From Iodobacter ciconiae (GTDB taxonomy: Bacteria; Pseudomonadota; Gammaproteobacteria; Burkholderiales; Chitinibacteraceae): 64,000 nucleotides of DNA. The translations under genes and the position numbers were made by a program. Within the stretch, counting starts at the first letter, position 1; the number at the start of each line of letters is the position of its first letter. Location: positions 1,116,001-1,180,000 of the forward strand of contig NZ_CP034433.1 of assembly GCF_003952345.1 (NCBI RefSeq), read 5' to 3'. Below are positions 38,622 through 50,222 of the stretch, piece by piece. The notes under the pieces are model-generated. The model ran no database searches. It saw only the letters and a program-made list of their open reading frames with translations, and was not told the origin of the DNA.

Positions 38622-39482
38622 TTGCTTGTTTCCTTTATATATACGCTTTGTAAACCGATTCCCTTTTTTTAAAGGTATGCCGTAACCTGTATTTTTTTAT
38701 TATTGCGGGGAGAGGCGCCAATTTGGTGCGAGTATAAGAAGTGAAAGTATGTGTAACTATGAGAAAAATCCTATCTAAATGATAGGAGGAAGGAGGTTTG
38801 TTTTTTTGGGGGAAAGAGGCTCTAGCGTTTATTGCATATGAATAGTAGAAGGGGTATATATTCTAATGGAATAATTTAATGATAAATTAATGATTTTTAT
38901 AAGGGTTTTTAGGTATATTTTGCTTGCTTTTTTTGCCTGTATTGTGGTTTATCCCAATAAAGTGAAGCAGGGCAGGATGACTCTTTTTATTGAAAAGTAA
39001 TAGAATGTGAATATTTTTATGAAGAATAAATGTGAAAAAAGCCATAAAAATAAGGTGTTTAATTTAATGTTATTGTGTTGGTTTTGAGGTAGCTCACTAT
39101 TTTTTTACTAAGAATATTCTGTATTTATCAAGTCGGATCTGATTATTAACCGGCTTAATGGGCAATAAATAGTAATTATTAATTTTTTTATGCTTTTGGA
39201 ATGTATTGAATAGGTGCGGGTTTATTGTTTTAAGGGGAAGGGGCAAGAGCTGAGGATTAGACTGCTTTCTTTAATTTGTGATTGTGTTTTTAGATAGATA
39301 TTTTGCTGTTGTATGAAAGAGCAACTTGCTTATGAAGGCGAATGCTAATTTGCTCTGCTCTTTCTGCCAGGTACAGATAATCGTAGGGGAGGATTTAATC
39401 AGAGCAGTCCCGATGCTTATTTATATTTTTTCAGCCCGGCACACATTAATGTATCGGGCGAGTGTATTGCCCTCTTGCCCGG
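38622..39482. other. AT-rich regulatory region upstream of the hilA-like gene
   Basis: No gene is seen in 860 bases of very AT-rich sequence with many A and T tracts. It should contain the promoter of the hilA-like gene, and its composition suits binding of H-NS-type silencers. I recognise no specific operator. Confidence 0.5.
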
Positions 39483-39824
39483 CTAATCCACGCAAAGCCC
39501 CGGGCCAAGATTGCCGGATTTCACTTCGGCATAGCAGCCAAAGGGCATGTTGTCCTTCTGGCAAAGTCCTGTTTGTTGACCATCTTCTGATCGAGCCGTG
39601 CCCAGATCGGCCAGGCATTTTCCCTGGCAGTCTGATTTGTTCTGGCAGATTTTTCCGGCATCAGCATAGGGCTTTACGCAGAGTAAGTGGCCCATGATGC
39701 CACCTTGTTTCATTTCACCCCCCTCTTTAATACAGATGGCAGCCTGGCTTATGGAGGTGGCGGGGGGCGATGCTGTGCAGGCGCCAAGCAGCAAGGCAAT
39801 GATCAGGTAGTTTAATCTTTGCAT
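39483..39824 (-). CDS. Cys-rich small lipoprotein, unrecognised
   Basis: The 113-residue product has a type II signal peptide with lipobox LLGAC (Cys16), preceded by the ribosome binding site AAGGAGC. The mature part contains seven further cysteines, mostly in the second half (CQNKSDCQGKCLADLG, then GLCQKDNMPFGCYAEVKSG), a spacing that suggests disulfide bonds in the periplasm. It stands alone on its strand. I do not recognise the family. Confidence 0.7.
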   Translation of the reverse strand: MQRLNYLIIALLLGACTASPPATSISQAAICIKEGGEMKQGGIMGHLLCVKPYADAGKICQNKSDCQGKCLADLGTARSEDGQQTGLCQKDNMPFGCYAEVKSGNLGPGLCVD

Positions 39825-40040
39825 TTTCAGCTCCTTTATTGAGTCTGATTATAAAAAGACGATAGCCAGAATTTTTAACGGCAAGAAATACAAAGCGTGC
39901 AGTATTTATATACAGAGGAAAGGCTGAGCTTTTTATATTAACTCTGAGATTTCAGGGGGCTCAGAAAGTGGGTGGCAAGTTGTAATGTGAGGCGGGCCTG
40001 TTATTTGAGCCGTGCTGATTACTCACGGCTCATGTCACTT

Positions 40041-40532
40041 TCAGATGTTGCAGCTTGGGGCTGCGCTTAGTTCCAGTGTTTCGCATAGCGCCAGGAAGCG
40101 CTCCAGCTTGTTGCTGCGGATCAGTACGATTTGCATCTCATCATTCAGTGGTTTGCTGAAATTCACCAGTGTGTAGGCCGGGGCCAGCTCTTTCTGGATC
40201 AGGGCAAGGGCATCGGCATTGCTGAGCTCTTTTAGTGCAGTGGCAGCCAAGTCAAGCTCGCCCTCTCCAAAAGCGTCTTCAATTTGTGCATAAAGCGCAT
40301 CAGCTTGTTTGGCGCGGAAAATCAGCCCGCCTTCCAGCTGCTCGATCATGACCCACTCCCAAAGTGGGATCGCAAAATGGGCTTGGTAAGCACTTTCTTT
40401 ATCATTTGCCAGATAGGCTTCTGCATCTTTTTCGGCTTTGAGCACTTCTGTACTCATGGCCATGATGTCGTTTTGCTCCAGCCCGCCATCGGCGATTAGG
40501 TCAAAAAATTCGGTGATATGGGTTTGATTCAT
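40041..40532 (-). CDS. Hypothetical acidic cytoplasmic protein
   Basis: The 163-residue product has no signal peptide or membrane segment and is strongly acidic (many Glu and Asp) with a helical pattern. Recognisable text includes HITEFFDLIADGGLEQNDIM, which resembles short adaptor-like helices, but I cannot assign a family. The composition (codon use and length) looks coding. It stands alone between two gaps. Confidence 0.6.
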   Translation of the reverse strand: MNQTHITEFFDLIADGGLEQNDIMAMSTEVLKAEKDAEAYLANDKESAYQAHFAIPLWEWVMIEQLEGGLIFRAKQADALYAQIEDAFGEGELDLAATALKELSNADALALIQKELAPAYTLVNFSKPLNDEMQIVLIRSNKLERFLALCETLELSAAPSCNI

Positions 40533-40899
40533 TGGGTAATCCTGATTAGGGCTTCTTTACAAACGATCACTTTCTGTAAGAGCTTATGCTGTATTTAAAA
40601 ATACTTCTGCCTTAGGGGCGAGGTGATTTTGCCTGCGCTTTTTTGCGTAAAATTAATTGCTGTTGAGTGGCCCATTAATAAATGCTTTCGGCGCTACAAC
40701 AGCGCCGAAGGTCAGATGATAAAGGGATTTTAGCTTTAATGCTTAGTCTCGTTGCCGCGCATTATTTAAATAGATTAGAAAACTTGTTACCACTGACTAA
40801 TCAGGTGTCTGTGAGTGTTTTTAAAAATGTGACTAAATCTGCTTTCTGCTTTGTCAAAGGTGAGTGCGTAACCCTGGTCCCAGTGGCTGTCGCTGGCAA
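40533..40899. other. Gene-free region
   Basis: Between the acidic protein gene and the small lipoprotein remnant I see no convincing gene, repeat or strong hairpin. A short open frame at 40682-40936 has no ribosome binding site and unlikely composition. Confidence 0.4.
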
Positions 40900-41107
40900 T
40901 TATTGCTCTTTAAAATTTTGCCAGAGCCATAATTGATAGCCCGCAGCTTGTTCAGCAATGCGGCTATTCTGGTGCGTAATAGCGTAAATTGCCCAGTCGT
41001 ATTGAATGAGCAGGTATGGGGGCGCTGCCGCCTCCGCCCCCGCTACAGGCACTTAATGTCAGGAGCAAGATCAGTTTAAAGCTGTTTGTATATTTGTCTG
41101 GAGGCAT
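40900..41107 (-). pseudogene. Small lipoprotein, probably frameshifted
   Basis: ATG 41107 follows AAGGAG and opens a lipoprotein signal with lipobox LTLSAC, then a Gly-rich CSGGGGGSAP. The frame stops after 47 residues at 40964. If one C were missing from the C run at about 41026, the text would continue as YLLIQYDWAIYAITHQNSR and AEQAAGYQLWLWQNFKEQ to a stop at 40900, which reads like real protein. Either the short form is real or the gene is frameshifted. No family recognised. Confidence 0.45.
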
Positions 41108-41604
41108 TGAGTTGCTCCTTCGAGTGAGCCGCATTGCTGCTGATCTTCATATATTAAAAATAAGCATCTGATGCTCTGCTTGATGGTGTACAGGAGGTTG
41201 ACGTGCTTGGATCGAGTTTAAGATAACGTCATTTAAGTTGCCGTTTTGCATCGCAGATATTAGGTAATATTGCCGATTGGCAAGGTGGTTTTTTTACCCA
41301 GTGTATTTTGCTTAGGTCATGAGTTTCGTGGAAACAAATGCTTTATTAGAAATACCAAGGATGCTTTATTGAGTTTAGTTAACTTGAAAATGGCATAAAT
41401 ACTGGATATGAGTAAGCCCGGCCAGGCTTTGAGTTCTTTACGCTTGATTTTGTTATGTAAGTTTTTTCTCTCTTTTTCTGTTGTTTGTGTTATTGCAGTT
41501 TTACTCCCCCAATGGTTAGACCTATCTTGACAGCGCTAAATCATGCTGAAAAACTGCTGGCAAACAGAGTAAGAATTGCTTAGTTAAAATAGAAAGGGAA
41601 TTTT
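41108..41604. other. Gene-free region upstream of a lipoprotein gene
   Basis: About 500 AT-rich bases with no gene found. It must hold the promoter for the lipoprotein gene at 41605, and the promoter of the small minus-strand lipoprotein. I recognise no specific element. Confidence 0.4.
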
Positions 41605-42054
41605 ATGTTTAAAGTAAAAGGTTTGCTGATTGCAGCTTCTGTAGCCGCGATGTTGTCTGCTTGCTATGTGGTGCCGATTCAGCCTGCTACCGCGGGTGCA
41701 GGCCCGTCGCCGCGTCAGCCGTCACAGGTTGTGATAACGGAAGTTGTTGCACCACGTCTTGTGTATACCGCAAGACTTTATCCTACCAATGACGCGGCTG
41801 CTCCTATCGGCCGGATTGTTGGCACAATCAGCAACTTTGAAAAAGGCCGTGGCGAATTTGCTTTTGATGCAGGTAAAGAATCATATACCGGTGAGGCTAC
41901 CCGTGCTCCGGGCTCTTCCAAGGGCAATGCAAATGCGGTGGGCAATAAAGGCGGTTATGCTAAATGTGATTACAGTATGAGTAGTGCAGAGTTGGGCGCA
42001 GGCACTTGTACTTTCTCGAACGGCGCGCGTTTTGATTTGCATATCTCGATTTAG
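41605..42054 (+). CDS. Outer-membrane-type lipoprotein, unrecognised
   Basis: The 149-residue product has a signal peptide with lipobox MLSAC (Cys20) and AAAGGGAA before the ATG. After a Pro-rich linker (residues 22-45), the mature part has a beta-rich pattern (LVYTARLYPTNDAAAPIGRI, GTISNFEKGRGEFAF) and ends with a possible disulfide (Cys near 122 and 134 in YAKCDYSMSSAELGAGTC). The Gly-rich end resembles small surface lipoproteins of betaproteobacteria, but I cannot name the family. It is monocistronic with a hairpin right after the stop. Confidence 0.75.
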   Translation: MFKVKGLLIAASVAAMLSACYVVPIQPATAGAGPSPRQPSQVVITEVVAPRLVYTARLYPTNDAAAPIGRIVGTISNFEKGRGEFAFDAGKESYTGEATRAPGSSKGNANAVGNKGGYAKCDYSMSSAELGAGTCTFSNGARFDLHISI

Positions 42055-42061
42055 TCGTATA

Positions 42062-42099
42062 ACCCAGCGATGCTTTTTTATGGGCAGGCATCGTTGGGT
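42062..42099 (+). terminator. Terminator-like hairpin after the lipoprotein gene
   Basis: ACCCAGCGATGC pairs with GCATCGTTGGGT (one wobble). No clear T run follows, so it may be a weak or Rho-independent-like stop. Confidence 0.45.
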
Positions 42100-42513
42100 C
42101 TTGTCAGGTTTCAGGATTGCCTGACAGAGGCGAAACGCAAATGTGGCATCTGGTCACTTTAATAAGCGCTGTTGCTTACAATTGGTTTTGCCTTGCCTGA
42201 GTTTCAAATACACCGCCACGGCTGTCGTCTTCGCTGTGTAATCTTGCCTGATGCTGGGCCTGCCTGTGCGGCGGTTCGGCGCGAATGATTGCTGCCTGGC
42301 TACGGTTTTAGCTCATCTCATTCTTCTTATTTTGGCAGCTGCTTTGGCGCTCTGCTGATTTCTTGTCAGGCATCACGGTATAAGCCATCAAAAACAGTGG
42401 GCCAGGGCCTAAATACCTCGATATCAATTGCCGTTTTAAATATAAGAATGGCCCCCAACCCTATTGCTTTTGGCTAAGGCATGCCTAATCAATTTATCGC
42501 TATTTTTCAATAA

Positions 42514-42693
42514 CTAGAAAGGGTATGCCTGCCAGAGGAGGCCTGGACGGGCTATGTATCTGCTGAGATTTTTGCAAGGGATGAGGGCAATTATAAATAC
42601 CGTGCGCTGTGTTTCTCCGGTTTCAAGTATTATGCTCTGCAAAGTAACCTTGGCACTGGCTGCTCAATGGTTTTTTTACGACTTTCTGTCTGA
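42514..42693 (+). pseudogene. C-terminal remnant of an unrecognised gene in a 770-base gap
   Basis: Between 42055 and 42824 there is no intact gene. An open frame without a start codon reads PEEAWTGYVSAEIFARDEGN, then YKYRALCFSGFKYYALQSNL and GTGCSMVFLRLSV before a stop at 42691-42693. Its composition is protein-like. It is probably the tail of a broken gene. The family is unknown. Confidence 0.4.
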
Positions 42694-42824
42694 TGAGGTT
42701 TGAGCTGGGGCAGGGGTGTGTTTGTGTGATCGGCTATGTTTTTTATTGCGAAATAATTTAGAAATAACTACGTAAGTATTGCTTCCCCTTTAAACCAGGG
42801 GGCTAAATCTGGGAGTACTGTTTT

Positions 42825-43895
42825 ATGAGTATGACAACTGAATCTATTGGTAGCATTCCGCGATCGGCTAAATTGCAGCACGCACTGTCTTTGTATGATC
42901 AAGGTCAGTTAAGTGAAGCCGAAATGGAGCTCTTTTACGATGAAGCCGTAAAAGACACGATCATGAATCTGGAGGCGGTTGGCTCGCCAGTGCTAAGCGA
43001 CGGAGAGCAGCGTAAAACACATAGCTTTGCAACCTATGGGGTTGAGGGCGATAAAAATATGGCAGCAGATGGCTTATGCATTCCGTTTCATGACGGGCAT
43101 GTTCGTCAGCTGCCCCGCTTAACCCGGGGACCGTTCCGCTTTGCCAGGTTTGCATATGAAGCAATCCCTCTGGCTCGTCAGTACACCCAGAAACCTTTTA
43201 AGCAAGCCATTATTTCTGCTTCGGCATTGAGTTTGTTTTACCCGGAGCAAGGTATTGCAGACTATCCGCGTGAGCAGTTTGTGGCTGATTTGCTGGCTGA
43301 GCAGGAAAAAGAAATCCGTGGCTGTTTTGCTCAGGGGGCAAGTAAAGTGCAGCTCGATTTTACCGAGGGGCGGCTTTCGGTAAAGCTGGATCCCAGCGGG
43401 CAAATTTTACGCAGTTTTATTGATATCAATAATATGCTGCTGGATCGGTTCAGCCCTGAAGAGCGGCAAAAAATTGGTATTCATACTTGCGCGGGAAGTG
43501 ATCATGATTCCACTCATAGTGCGGATGTGGATTATGCCGAATTATTACCTAGTCTGTTTGAAATAAAGGCGGGATGTTTTTATATTGCGCTGGCTTGCGA
43601 GAAAGATCCGGAAAGAGTGTTGAAAATCATTCAACAGTACCGTAAGCCTGATCAGGTGATTTTTGTGGGGGTCATTGACGTGATTAATCCAGAAATCGAA
43701 ACGGCCCAGATAGTGTGCGACAGAGTATTACAGGCTGCACGTTATATTCCGCATCCCTATTTGGCAACAACAGATGATTGCGGCTTTTCGCCTTTTTGCG
43801 ATGACACCAGTACCAGCCGTGAAGCTGCATTTGCCAAAATTGCAGCCCGCATCGAAGGCACTGCACTTGCTGCACGTCAGTTAGGCATTGCCTGA
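42825..43895 (+). CDS. MetE C-terminal-like (cobalamin-independent) methyltransferase
   Basis: The 356-residue protein belongs to the methionine synthase II/UROD-like TIM-barrel family (MetE C-terminal domain, YxjG group). Zinc-ligand motifs are visible: [11 protein letters not shown] (His and Cys) near residue 224 and [10 protein letters not shown] (Cys) near 309. It lacks the N-terminal MetE half, so the methyl donor may differ from methyltetrahydropteroyl-polyglutamate; such short forms are often linked to methionine or methylthio metabolism. A good ribosome binding site GGGAGTACTGTTTT precedes ATG 42825. It overlaps the following kinase gene by eight bases, so they are probably co-translated. 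Confidence 0.85.
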   Translation: MSMTTESIGSIPRSAKLQHALSLYDQGQLSEAEMELFYDEAVKDTIMNLEAVGSPVLSDGEQRKTHSFATYGVEGDKNMAADGLCIPFHDGHVRQLPRLTRGPFRFARFAYEAIPLARQYTQKPFKQAIISASALSLFYPEQGIADYPREQFVADLLAEQEKEIRGCFAQGASKVQLDFTEGRLSVKLDPSGQILRSFIDINNMLLDRFSPEERQKIGIHTCAGSDHDSTHSADVDYAELLPSLFEIKAGCFYIALACEKDPERVLKIIQQYRKPDQVIFVGVIDVINPEIETAQIVCDRVLQAARYIPHPYLATTDDCGFSPFCDDTSTSREAAFAKIAARIEGTALAARQLGIA

Positions 43896-45420
43896 TATCG
43901 TGAAGTTACTGAGCTATTCGTCATTTGATCAGGCTGGCTGCTTGCTGGATTGGAATCCTCTTTTTGCAGAAGAGTTTGCTGGTGTTAAGCTGCAGCCAGG
44001 CATGACGATTGACTACATTTTGATGCAAAGTCAGGGTAGTGTTTTGTCTTGTGATCCGGGCTTGTTTTCTTATGTGAATGGTGTGTTTTCGGTGGTGGGG
44101 GATGTGCAACCTACGAGCCAGGGATTATTTGTACGGGTAGCGCAATTAAACCGTTTTTCAAGCGCTGATCAGGCCGGTTTACTACGCTCTGCTGCAATGC
44201 AAATGTCCAATACCATTGCGGCAGAAAGAGCCAGTCAGGAAGAAGCATTAAGGCGGGCTAAAAACGAAGCGGATGCGGCAAATCAGGCAAAAAGTCAGTT
44301 TCTGGCGACCATGAGTCATGAAATTCGTACCCCGCTTAACGGCATTTTGGGTATGGCACAACTGCTTTTACTGGATGATCTGGAGAAAGAAGAGCGGCTG
44401 AGTTATGCCCGGATTATTTCAAAGTCGGGTCAGAGTTTACTGACACTACTTAACGATATTCTGGATTTATCCAAGGTAGAGGCGGGTAAATTCGAGCTTG
44501 ATCTGTCTTTTTTTGAGCCGGAAAAACTGATTGATGATGTGCTTTCTTTGTTTTACTACAGTTTTAAGCAAAAAAATATTAGCGTAAGCAGAAGCTGGCG
44601 GCAGGAAAAAGATCCTCCACGTTATCTGGGTGATGCACTTCGCTTGCGGCAAATGCTTTCTAATCTGCTGGGCAACGCTGTGAAATTTACAGAGTCCGGC
44701 GAAGTGTTTGTAGAGGCTTACGTCAGCCAGCGCGAGAGTGATCACGCCATGCTGATGTTTAAAGTCTATGACTCTGGAATTGGGATTAGTCCGGAGCAGC
44801 AGCTGGCGCTATTTTTGCCTTTTTCTCAGATCGATAATGGCAATACGCGCAAATATGGTGGCAGCGGGCTTGGGCTGTCGATTGTGCGAGAGCTGGCGGG
44901 GCTGATGCATGGCGAGGTAGGGGTCGAAAGCGAAGTTGGAAAAGGCTCTTGTTTTTGGTTTTGTATCCGGGTAGGGGTGGATTTGTCCGAGCCGGCCCCT
45001 CTATCTCCGGTTCCGCTTCGTCAAAGTCTTAGCGCCCAGCATGGGCTCTCTATCTTGGCGGTGGATGATAATCCGCTTAATTTAACTGTTATCAAAACTA
45101 TTTTGTCCAAACTGGGTTTTACGGTTATACAGGCTCAAGATGGCCGGGAGGCTGTTCGCCTGATTGCCGAGGGTACAGCACCTGCCATTATTTTTATGGA
45201 TTGCCAGATGCCGGATATTGATGGCTTTGAGGCAACTCGCCAGATTCGCCAGATGGAAGCTTCGCTCCGGAGCCCCCGCACTCCCATTATTGCCTTAAGT
45301 GCGGGGGTGTTTGAGCAGGATCGTCAGCAGTGCCTTGATGCAGGCATGGATGATTTTCTTGCCAAGCCTATCAATATCGAAGTATTACAAAATACGCTGG
45401 AAAAATGGTTAACGGTATAA
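43888..45420 (+). CDS. Cytoplasmic hybrid histidine kinase (PAS-like, HisKA, HATPase, REC)
   Basis: The 510-residue kinase has no membrane helix. An N-terminal PAS-like domain of about 100 residues is followed by a coiled coil, HisKA (His144 in [15 protein letters not shown]), HATPase ([22 protein letters not shown]) and a receiver domain (Asp438 in [12 protein letters not shown], then LAKPIN). It starts at TTG 43888 (or GTG 43900), overlapping the methyltransferase stop. No response regulator with an output domain lies nearby, so the output partner is unknown. Coupling to a methyltransferase gene suggests that it senses a related metabolic state. Confidence 0.9.
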   Translation: MPDIVKLLSYSSFDQAGCLLDWNPLFAEEFAGVKLQPGMTIDYILMQSQGSVLSCDPGLFSYVNGVFSVVGDVQPTSQGLFVRVAQLNRFSSADQAGLLRSAAMQMSNTIAAERASQEEALRRAKNEADAANQAKSQFLATMSHEIRTPLNGILGMAQLLLLDDLEKEERLSYARIISKSGQSLLTLLNDILDLSKVEAGKFELDLSFFEPEKLIDDVLSLFYYSFKQKNISVSRSWRQEKDPPRYLGDALRLRQMLSNLLGNAVKFTESGEVFVEAYVSQRESDHAMLMFKVYDSGIGISPEQQLALFLPFSQIDNGNTRKYGGSGLGLSIVRELAGLMHGEVGVESEVGKGSCFWFCIRVGVDLSEPAPLSPVPLRQSLSAQHGLSILAVDDNPLNLTVIKTILSKLGFTVIQAQDGREAVRLIAEGTAPAIIFMDCQMPDIDGFEATRQIRQMEASLRSPRTPIIALSAGVFEQDRQQCLDAGMDDFLAKPINIEVLQNTLEKWLTV

Positions 45421-45642
45421 ATACTGAGCTATCCCTGTGGGGGAGTAAAAAGCCTGGCAAGGTGCTGATTAATTCTGTTTTTTTACTTTCTTTCAGGCGG
45501 GAGTCTGCTATTTTCCCCTGGATTTTTGGTAAAAATATTCGGGGTGCTGCTCTAATTTGCACTTTTTAAATGTTGTGAATTCTGGCCTAATCAGCAGGCT
45601 GCGTGGTATAAGCTGAATGATTAAAATCTGACAGAAATCATA

Positions 45643-46656
45643 ATGAATTTGCGGGAATTGGCTCAGCTACTGGATTTGTCGCCAACGACAGTGAGCCGGG
45701 CTTTAAATGGCTTTTCTGATGTAAGTGAAAAGACGAGGCTAAGGGTAGCAGTAGCAGCAGAGCAGCATGGCTACCGGCCCAACAGTACGGCCAGGAAACT
45801 GGCGCTAGGACGCACCGATTGTGTGGGTATGATTTATCCGCTGCAGCCCAATGATTTAAACGACCCGGTTTTTCACGCCATTGTTGGTGGAATGACTGAC
45901 CAGTTTAATGATGCGGGCCTCGATCTGATGTTGATCTCGGCAGATAATCATAACGAGCTGCAAACTTATCAGCGTATTACTGCAGGGCATCGGGTAGACG
46001 GGCTGATTGTGGCGCGGACCTGTGTATTTGATGAGCGCTTGCGTTATTTGCAATCATGTCAGTTTCCTTTTGTGGCGCATGGTCGCTCACAGATGGATGC
46101 ACCCTATCCTTGGTTTGATTACGATAATGAAGCAGGTACACGCGCCGCAGTAGAGCGTCTGCTGGCTCTGGGGCATCGCCGGATTGCCCTGATTTCAGCT
46201 CCTTTGACACTTAATTTTGCCATGCAGCGCAAGCAGGGGTTTATCGCTGCCATGCAGGCTGCGAGTGTAGTGATCGATCCGGGTTTACTACAGGAAGGCG
46301 CTCTCACCGCCCTAGCGGGCGAGGCCTTGATGCATCGTTTACTAAAGCAAAGCCAGCGGCCAACTGCTGTGGTGGTAGATAACAACCTGGCGGCGATGGG
46401 GGTATTGTCTGCTTTGCGGCAGAAGGATCTTCAGGCGGGTACAGATATTTCACTGATCGTGTTTGGCGGGGTTGCACCAGAGCTGGCCATGGGGCAGAAC
46501 ATTACGGCTATTCGCCAGCCCGATCCTCGGGAAGCGGGGGTAATGCTGGCTTCGCTGATGCTGGCTCGGCTGAAAGGAGAAAACCCGGAATCATTGCAAA
46601 TGCTCTGGCCAACCCAGCTGCAGCCGGGCACAAGTGATCAGGCATGTTTGATTTAA
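45643..46656 (+). CDS. LacI-family regulator of the alpha-glucoside operon
   Basis: The 337-residue protein has the LacI HTH at the very N-terminus (LRELAQLLDLSPTTVSRALN, hinge YRPNSTARKLA) and a periplasmic-binding-like sugar domain (residues 60-335: DCVGMIYPLQPNDLNDPVFH). It resembles AglR, the alpha-glucoside repressor. It lies directly upstream of, and in line with, the glucoside uptake operon. A candidate operator (47003-47018) lies before lamB. Confidence 0.9.
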   Translation: MNLRELAQLLDLSPTTVSRALNGFSDVSEKTRLRVAVAAEQHGYRPNSTARKLALGRTDCVGMIYPLQPNDLNDPVFHAIVGGMTDQFNDAGLDLMLISADNHNELQTYQRITAGHRVDGLIVARTCVFDERLRYLQSCQFPFVAHGRSQMDAPYPWFDYDNEAGTRAAVERLLALGHRRIALISAPLTLNFAMQRKQGFIAAMQAASVVIDPGLLQEGALTALAGEALMHRLLKQSQRPTAVVVDNNLAAMGVLSALRQKDLQAGTDISLIVFGGVAPELAMGQNITAIRQPDPREAGVMLASLMLARLKGENPESLQMLWPTQLQPGTSDQACLI

Positions 46657-46845
46657 CTTGGGTATACCTCTTGCATGAGGCAGGTTTTGCAAGATGGATA
46701 AAGATTTTATCTCTGGGGCAAACATCGATGGTTTCTACAGGATTTAAAACTCAAATTATATTTTTTTAAAATCACCAGTCTGTGGTTTTTTTGTGAGTAG
46801 CTCTTTATTTATGGCCGGTTTTTAATGCAGGCTTGCTTTGTTAAG

Positions 46846-46879
46846 TGCCCGTCTTCCATTTATGGAGACGGGCATTTTT
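46846..46879 (+). terminator. Rho-independent terminator after the LacI-type gene
   Basis: TGCCCGTCT pairs with AGACGGGCA across a 11-base loop region and is followed by TTTTTA. Confidence 0.85.
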
Positions 46880-47002
46880 ATTGCTCTGAGCTTATCTGGA
46901 AGCACAATAAACAGCTATTTTGTAATACAAGGGCAATGTAAATAGGGTCATTAATTTAGTTTACATTATGTAGTGCACTAGATTAACTTACGAAAAAGCA
47001 AA

Positions 47003-47018
47003 TCCAAACCGCTTTGGA
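47003..47018. promoter_or_regulatory. Candidate LacI-family operator upstream of lamB
   Basis: TCCAAACC-GCTTTGGA is a near-perfect 16-bp palindrome (one mismatched pair) centred on CG, the pattern bound by LacI-family proteins. It is the only such site I noticed in the 540 gene-free bases (46657-47200) before lamB, and the LacI-type gene lies immediately upstream. Confidence 0.55.
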
Positions 47019-47167
47019 AAACAGTATTGGATTCGTTTTTAGCACTTTCAACCCGTTCAAAACAAATAAAACAATGGGTTAAAAGTGTTTTTGATTAACC
47101 TTGGCAAGATAATTTGCTGTTTTGTAGCAATTTATTGATCTACTACAAGGTTGTTTGTTCGTTTTAG

Positions 47168-48496
<1,329 letters not shown>

Positions 48497-48602
48497 GTTG
48501 TACTGGCTAAGTCTTAAATAAGATTTAAGTGCTAAGTCAGCCTGGTTAGTGTTTTTCAGGCTGGCTTAGCGTGTTGAACCCCTCTTTTAAATGGATTGAG
48601 TC

Positions 48603-50219
48603 ATGTCCAAGATCGATCATGAATGGTGGCGTGGAGCTGTCATCTATCAGGTTTATCCACGCAGCTTTGCAGATGCCAATGCCGATGGCGTAGGCGATTT
48701 ACAAGGTTTGCTTGGCAAATTGCCCTATATCGCGGCTCTGGGGGTGGATGCGGTCTGGATTAGTCCGTTTTTTAAATCACCCATGAAAGATTTTGGCTAC
48801 GACGTGACTGATTATTGTCAGGTTGATCCGCTGTTTGGCTCGCTGGCTGATTTTGATGCGGTGCTGGCTAAAGCGCATCAATTGGGCTTAAAAGTGATGA
48901 TCGATCAGGTGCTCTCGCACACTTCGGATCAAAATGCCTGGTTTGTAGATAGCCGCCTGAGCCGCACAGGCGACAAGGCCGACTGGTATGTGTGGGCTGA
49001 TGCCAAGGCCGATGGCTCTGCACCTAATAATTGGCTATCTGTGTTTGGTGGTCCGGCCTGGACCTGGGACACCCGCCGTTGCCAGTATTATCTGCATAAT
49101 TTTTTAAGCAGTCAGCCTGATTTAAATTTCCATTGTCCTGCCGTGCAGGATGCTATTTTAGGCACGATTCGTTTCTGGCTTGAGCGTGGTGTAGATGGCT
49201 TTCGCTTTGATGCGTGTAATTTCCATTTTCATGATCGTCAATTGCGCAATAATCCGCCCGCACAAAATAAAGATACCAAGACAGTGAGTCCGGATAATCC
49301 TTATGGCTTTCAGGCACATGTTTACGATAAATCCCAGCCAGAAAACATTGCTTTTCTAAAGCGTGTGCGTTTGCTGCTGGATGAATTTGGCGCAATGAGT
49401 GTCGGTGAAGTCGGGGATGACGATAGCCTGAAAGTAATGGCTGAATACACCGCCGGTGGTGACAAGCTTAATATGGCGTATAGCTTTAATTTGCTGACGA
49501 AAGACTTTACCGCCGCTTATATCCGTAAGCAAATTGAAGATCTGGAAAAACGCATTGGGAACGGCTGGGGTTGCTGGTCAATCGGCAATCATGACGTGAT
49601 GCGCGTACTGAGTCGTTGGGGCAATAATACTCAGAATCCGCGTTTTTCACGCAGTATGCTGGCCATGCTGCTGTGTTTCAGAGGCTCTGCCTGCCTGTGG
49701 CAGGGGGATGAGCTGGGCTTGCCGGAGGCCGATATTCCGTTTGAGCTATTGCAAGATCCTTATGGCATTGCTATGTGGCCGGAATTCAAAGGCCGCGATG
49801 GTTGCCGCACACCAATGCCCTGGCAGCATGATGCTGCTGCTGCCGGTTTTAGTACCGGCGCACCTTGGTTGCCGGTGCCTGAACTGCATCAGCAGCTGGC
49901 TGTTAGCACTCAAGAGAGCGACTCTGAATCCACTTTAAATTTTTATCGTCATTTTATTAACTGGCGCAAAGCACAGGCCGTGCTCTGGCAGGGTGATATC
50001 CAGTTTATGGATGCACCCGAGCCGCTGCTGGCTTTTAGCCGCAGCTTAAATGGTGAGCGCTGGCTGTGTGTGTTTAATTTATCTGAAAGCAGTCAATCAT
50101 TGCCGTGTAAAGATACGCTGACATTGCTGGCTGACGCCGGGCTGAGTGGCGCAAGCATTCAGCCAGGCGTGATTGAGTTTGATCATTGGGGCGCACTGAT
50201 TGCCCGTGTAGAGGCGTAA
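48603..50219 (+). CDS. aglA: GH13 alpha-glucosidase (AglA-like, intracellular)
   Basis: The 538-residue glycoside hydrolase family 13 enzyme has no signal peptide, so it acts in the cytoplasm on imported maltose, sucrose or trehalose-type glucosides. Motifs: YQVYPRSFADANADGVGDLQ, the four conserved regions with nucleophile Asp203 (GFRFDACNF), acid-base Glu269 (SVGEVGDD) and Asp331 (IGNHDVMR). It lies between lamB and malK; the enzyme would cleave the sugar that the transporter brings in. Confidence 0.93.
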   Translation: MSKIDHEWWRGAVIYQVYPRSFADANADGVGDLQGLLGKLPYIAALGVDAVWISPFFKSPMKDFGYDVTDYCQVDPLFGSLADFDAVLAKAHQLGLKVMIDQVLSHTSDQNAWFVDSRLSRTGDKADWYVWADAKADGSAPNNWLSVFGGPAWTWDTRRCQYYLHNFLSSQPDLNFHCPAVQDAILGTIRFWLERGVDGFRFDACNFHFHDRQLRNNPPAQNKDTKTVSPDNPYGFQAHVYDKSQPENIAFLKRVRLLLDEFGAMSVGEVGDDDSLKVMAEYTAGGDKLNMAYSFNLLTKDFTAAYIRKQIEDLEKRIGNGWGCWSIGNHDVMRVLSRWGNNTQNPRFSRSMLAMLLCFRGSACLWQGDELGLPEADIPFELLQDPYGIAMWPEFKGRDGCRTPMPWQHDAAAAGFSTGAPWLPVPELHQQLAVSTQESDSESTLNFYRHFINWRKAQAVLWQGDIQFMDAPEPLLAFSRSLNGERWLCVFNLSESSQSLPCKDTLTLLADAGLSGASIQPGVIEFDHWGALIARVEA

Positions 50220-50222
50220 GTC

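Noticed and set aside
40682..40936. Plus-strand frame of 84 codons
   Set aside because: No ribosome binding site, and it overlaps the more convincing lipoprotein remnant on the other strand.
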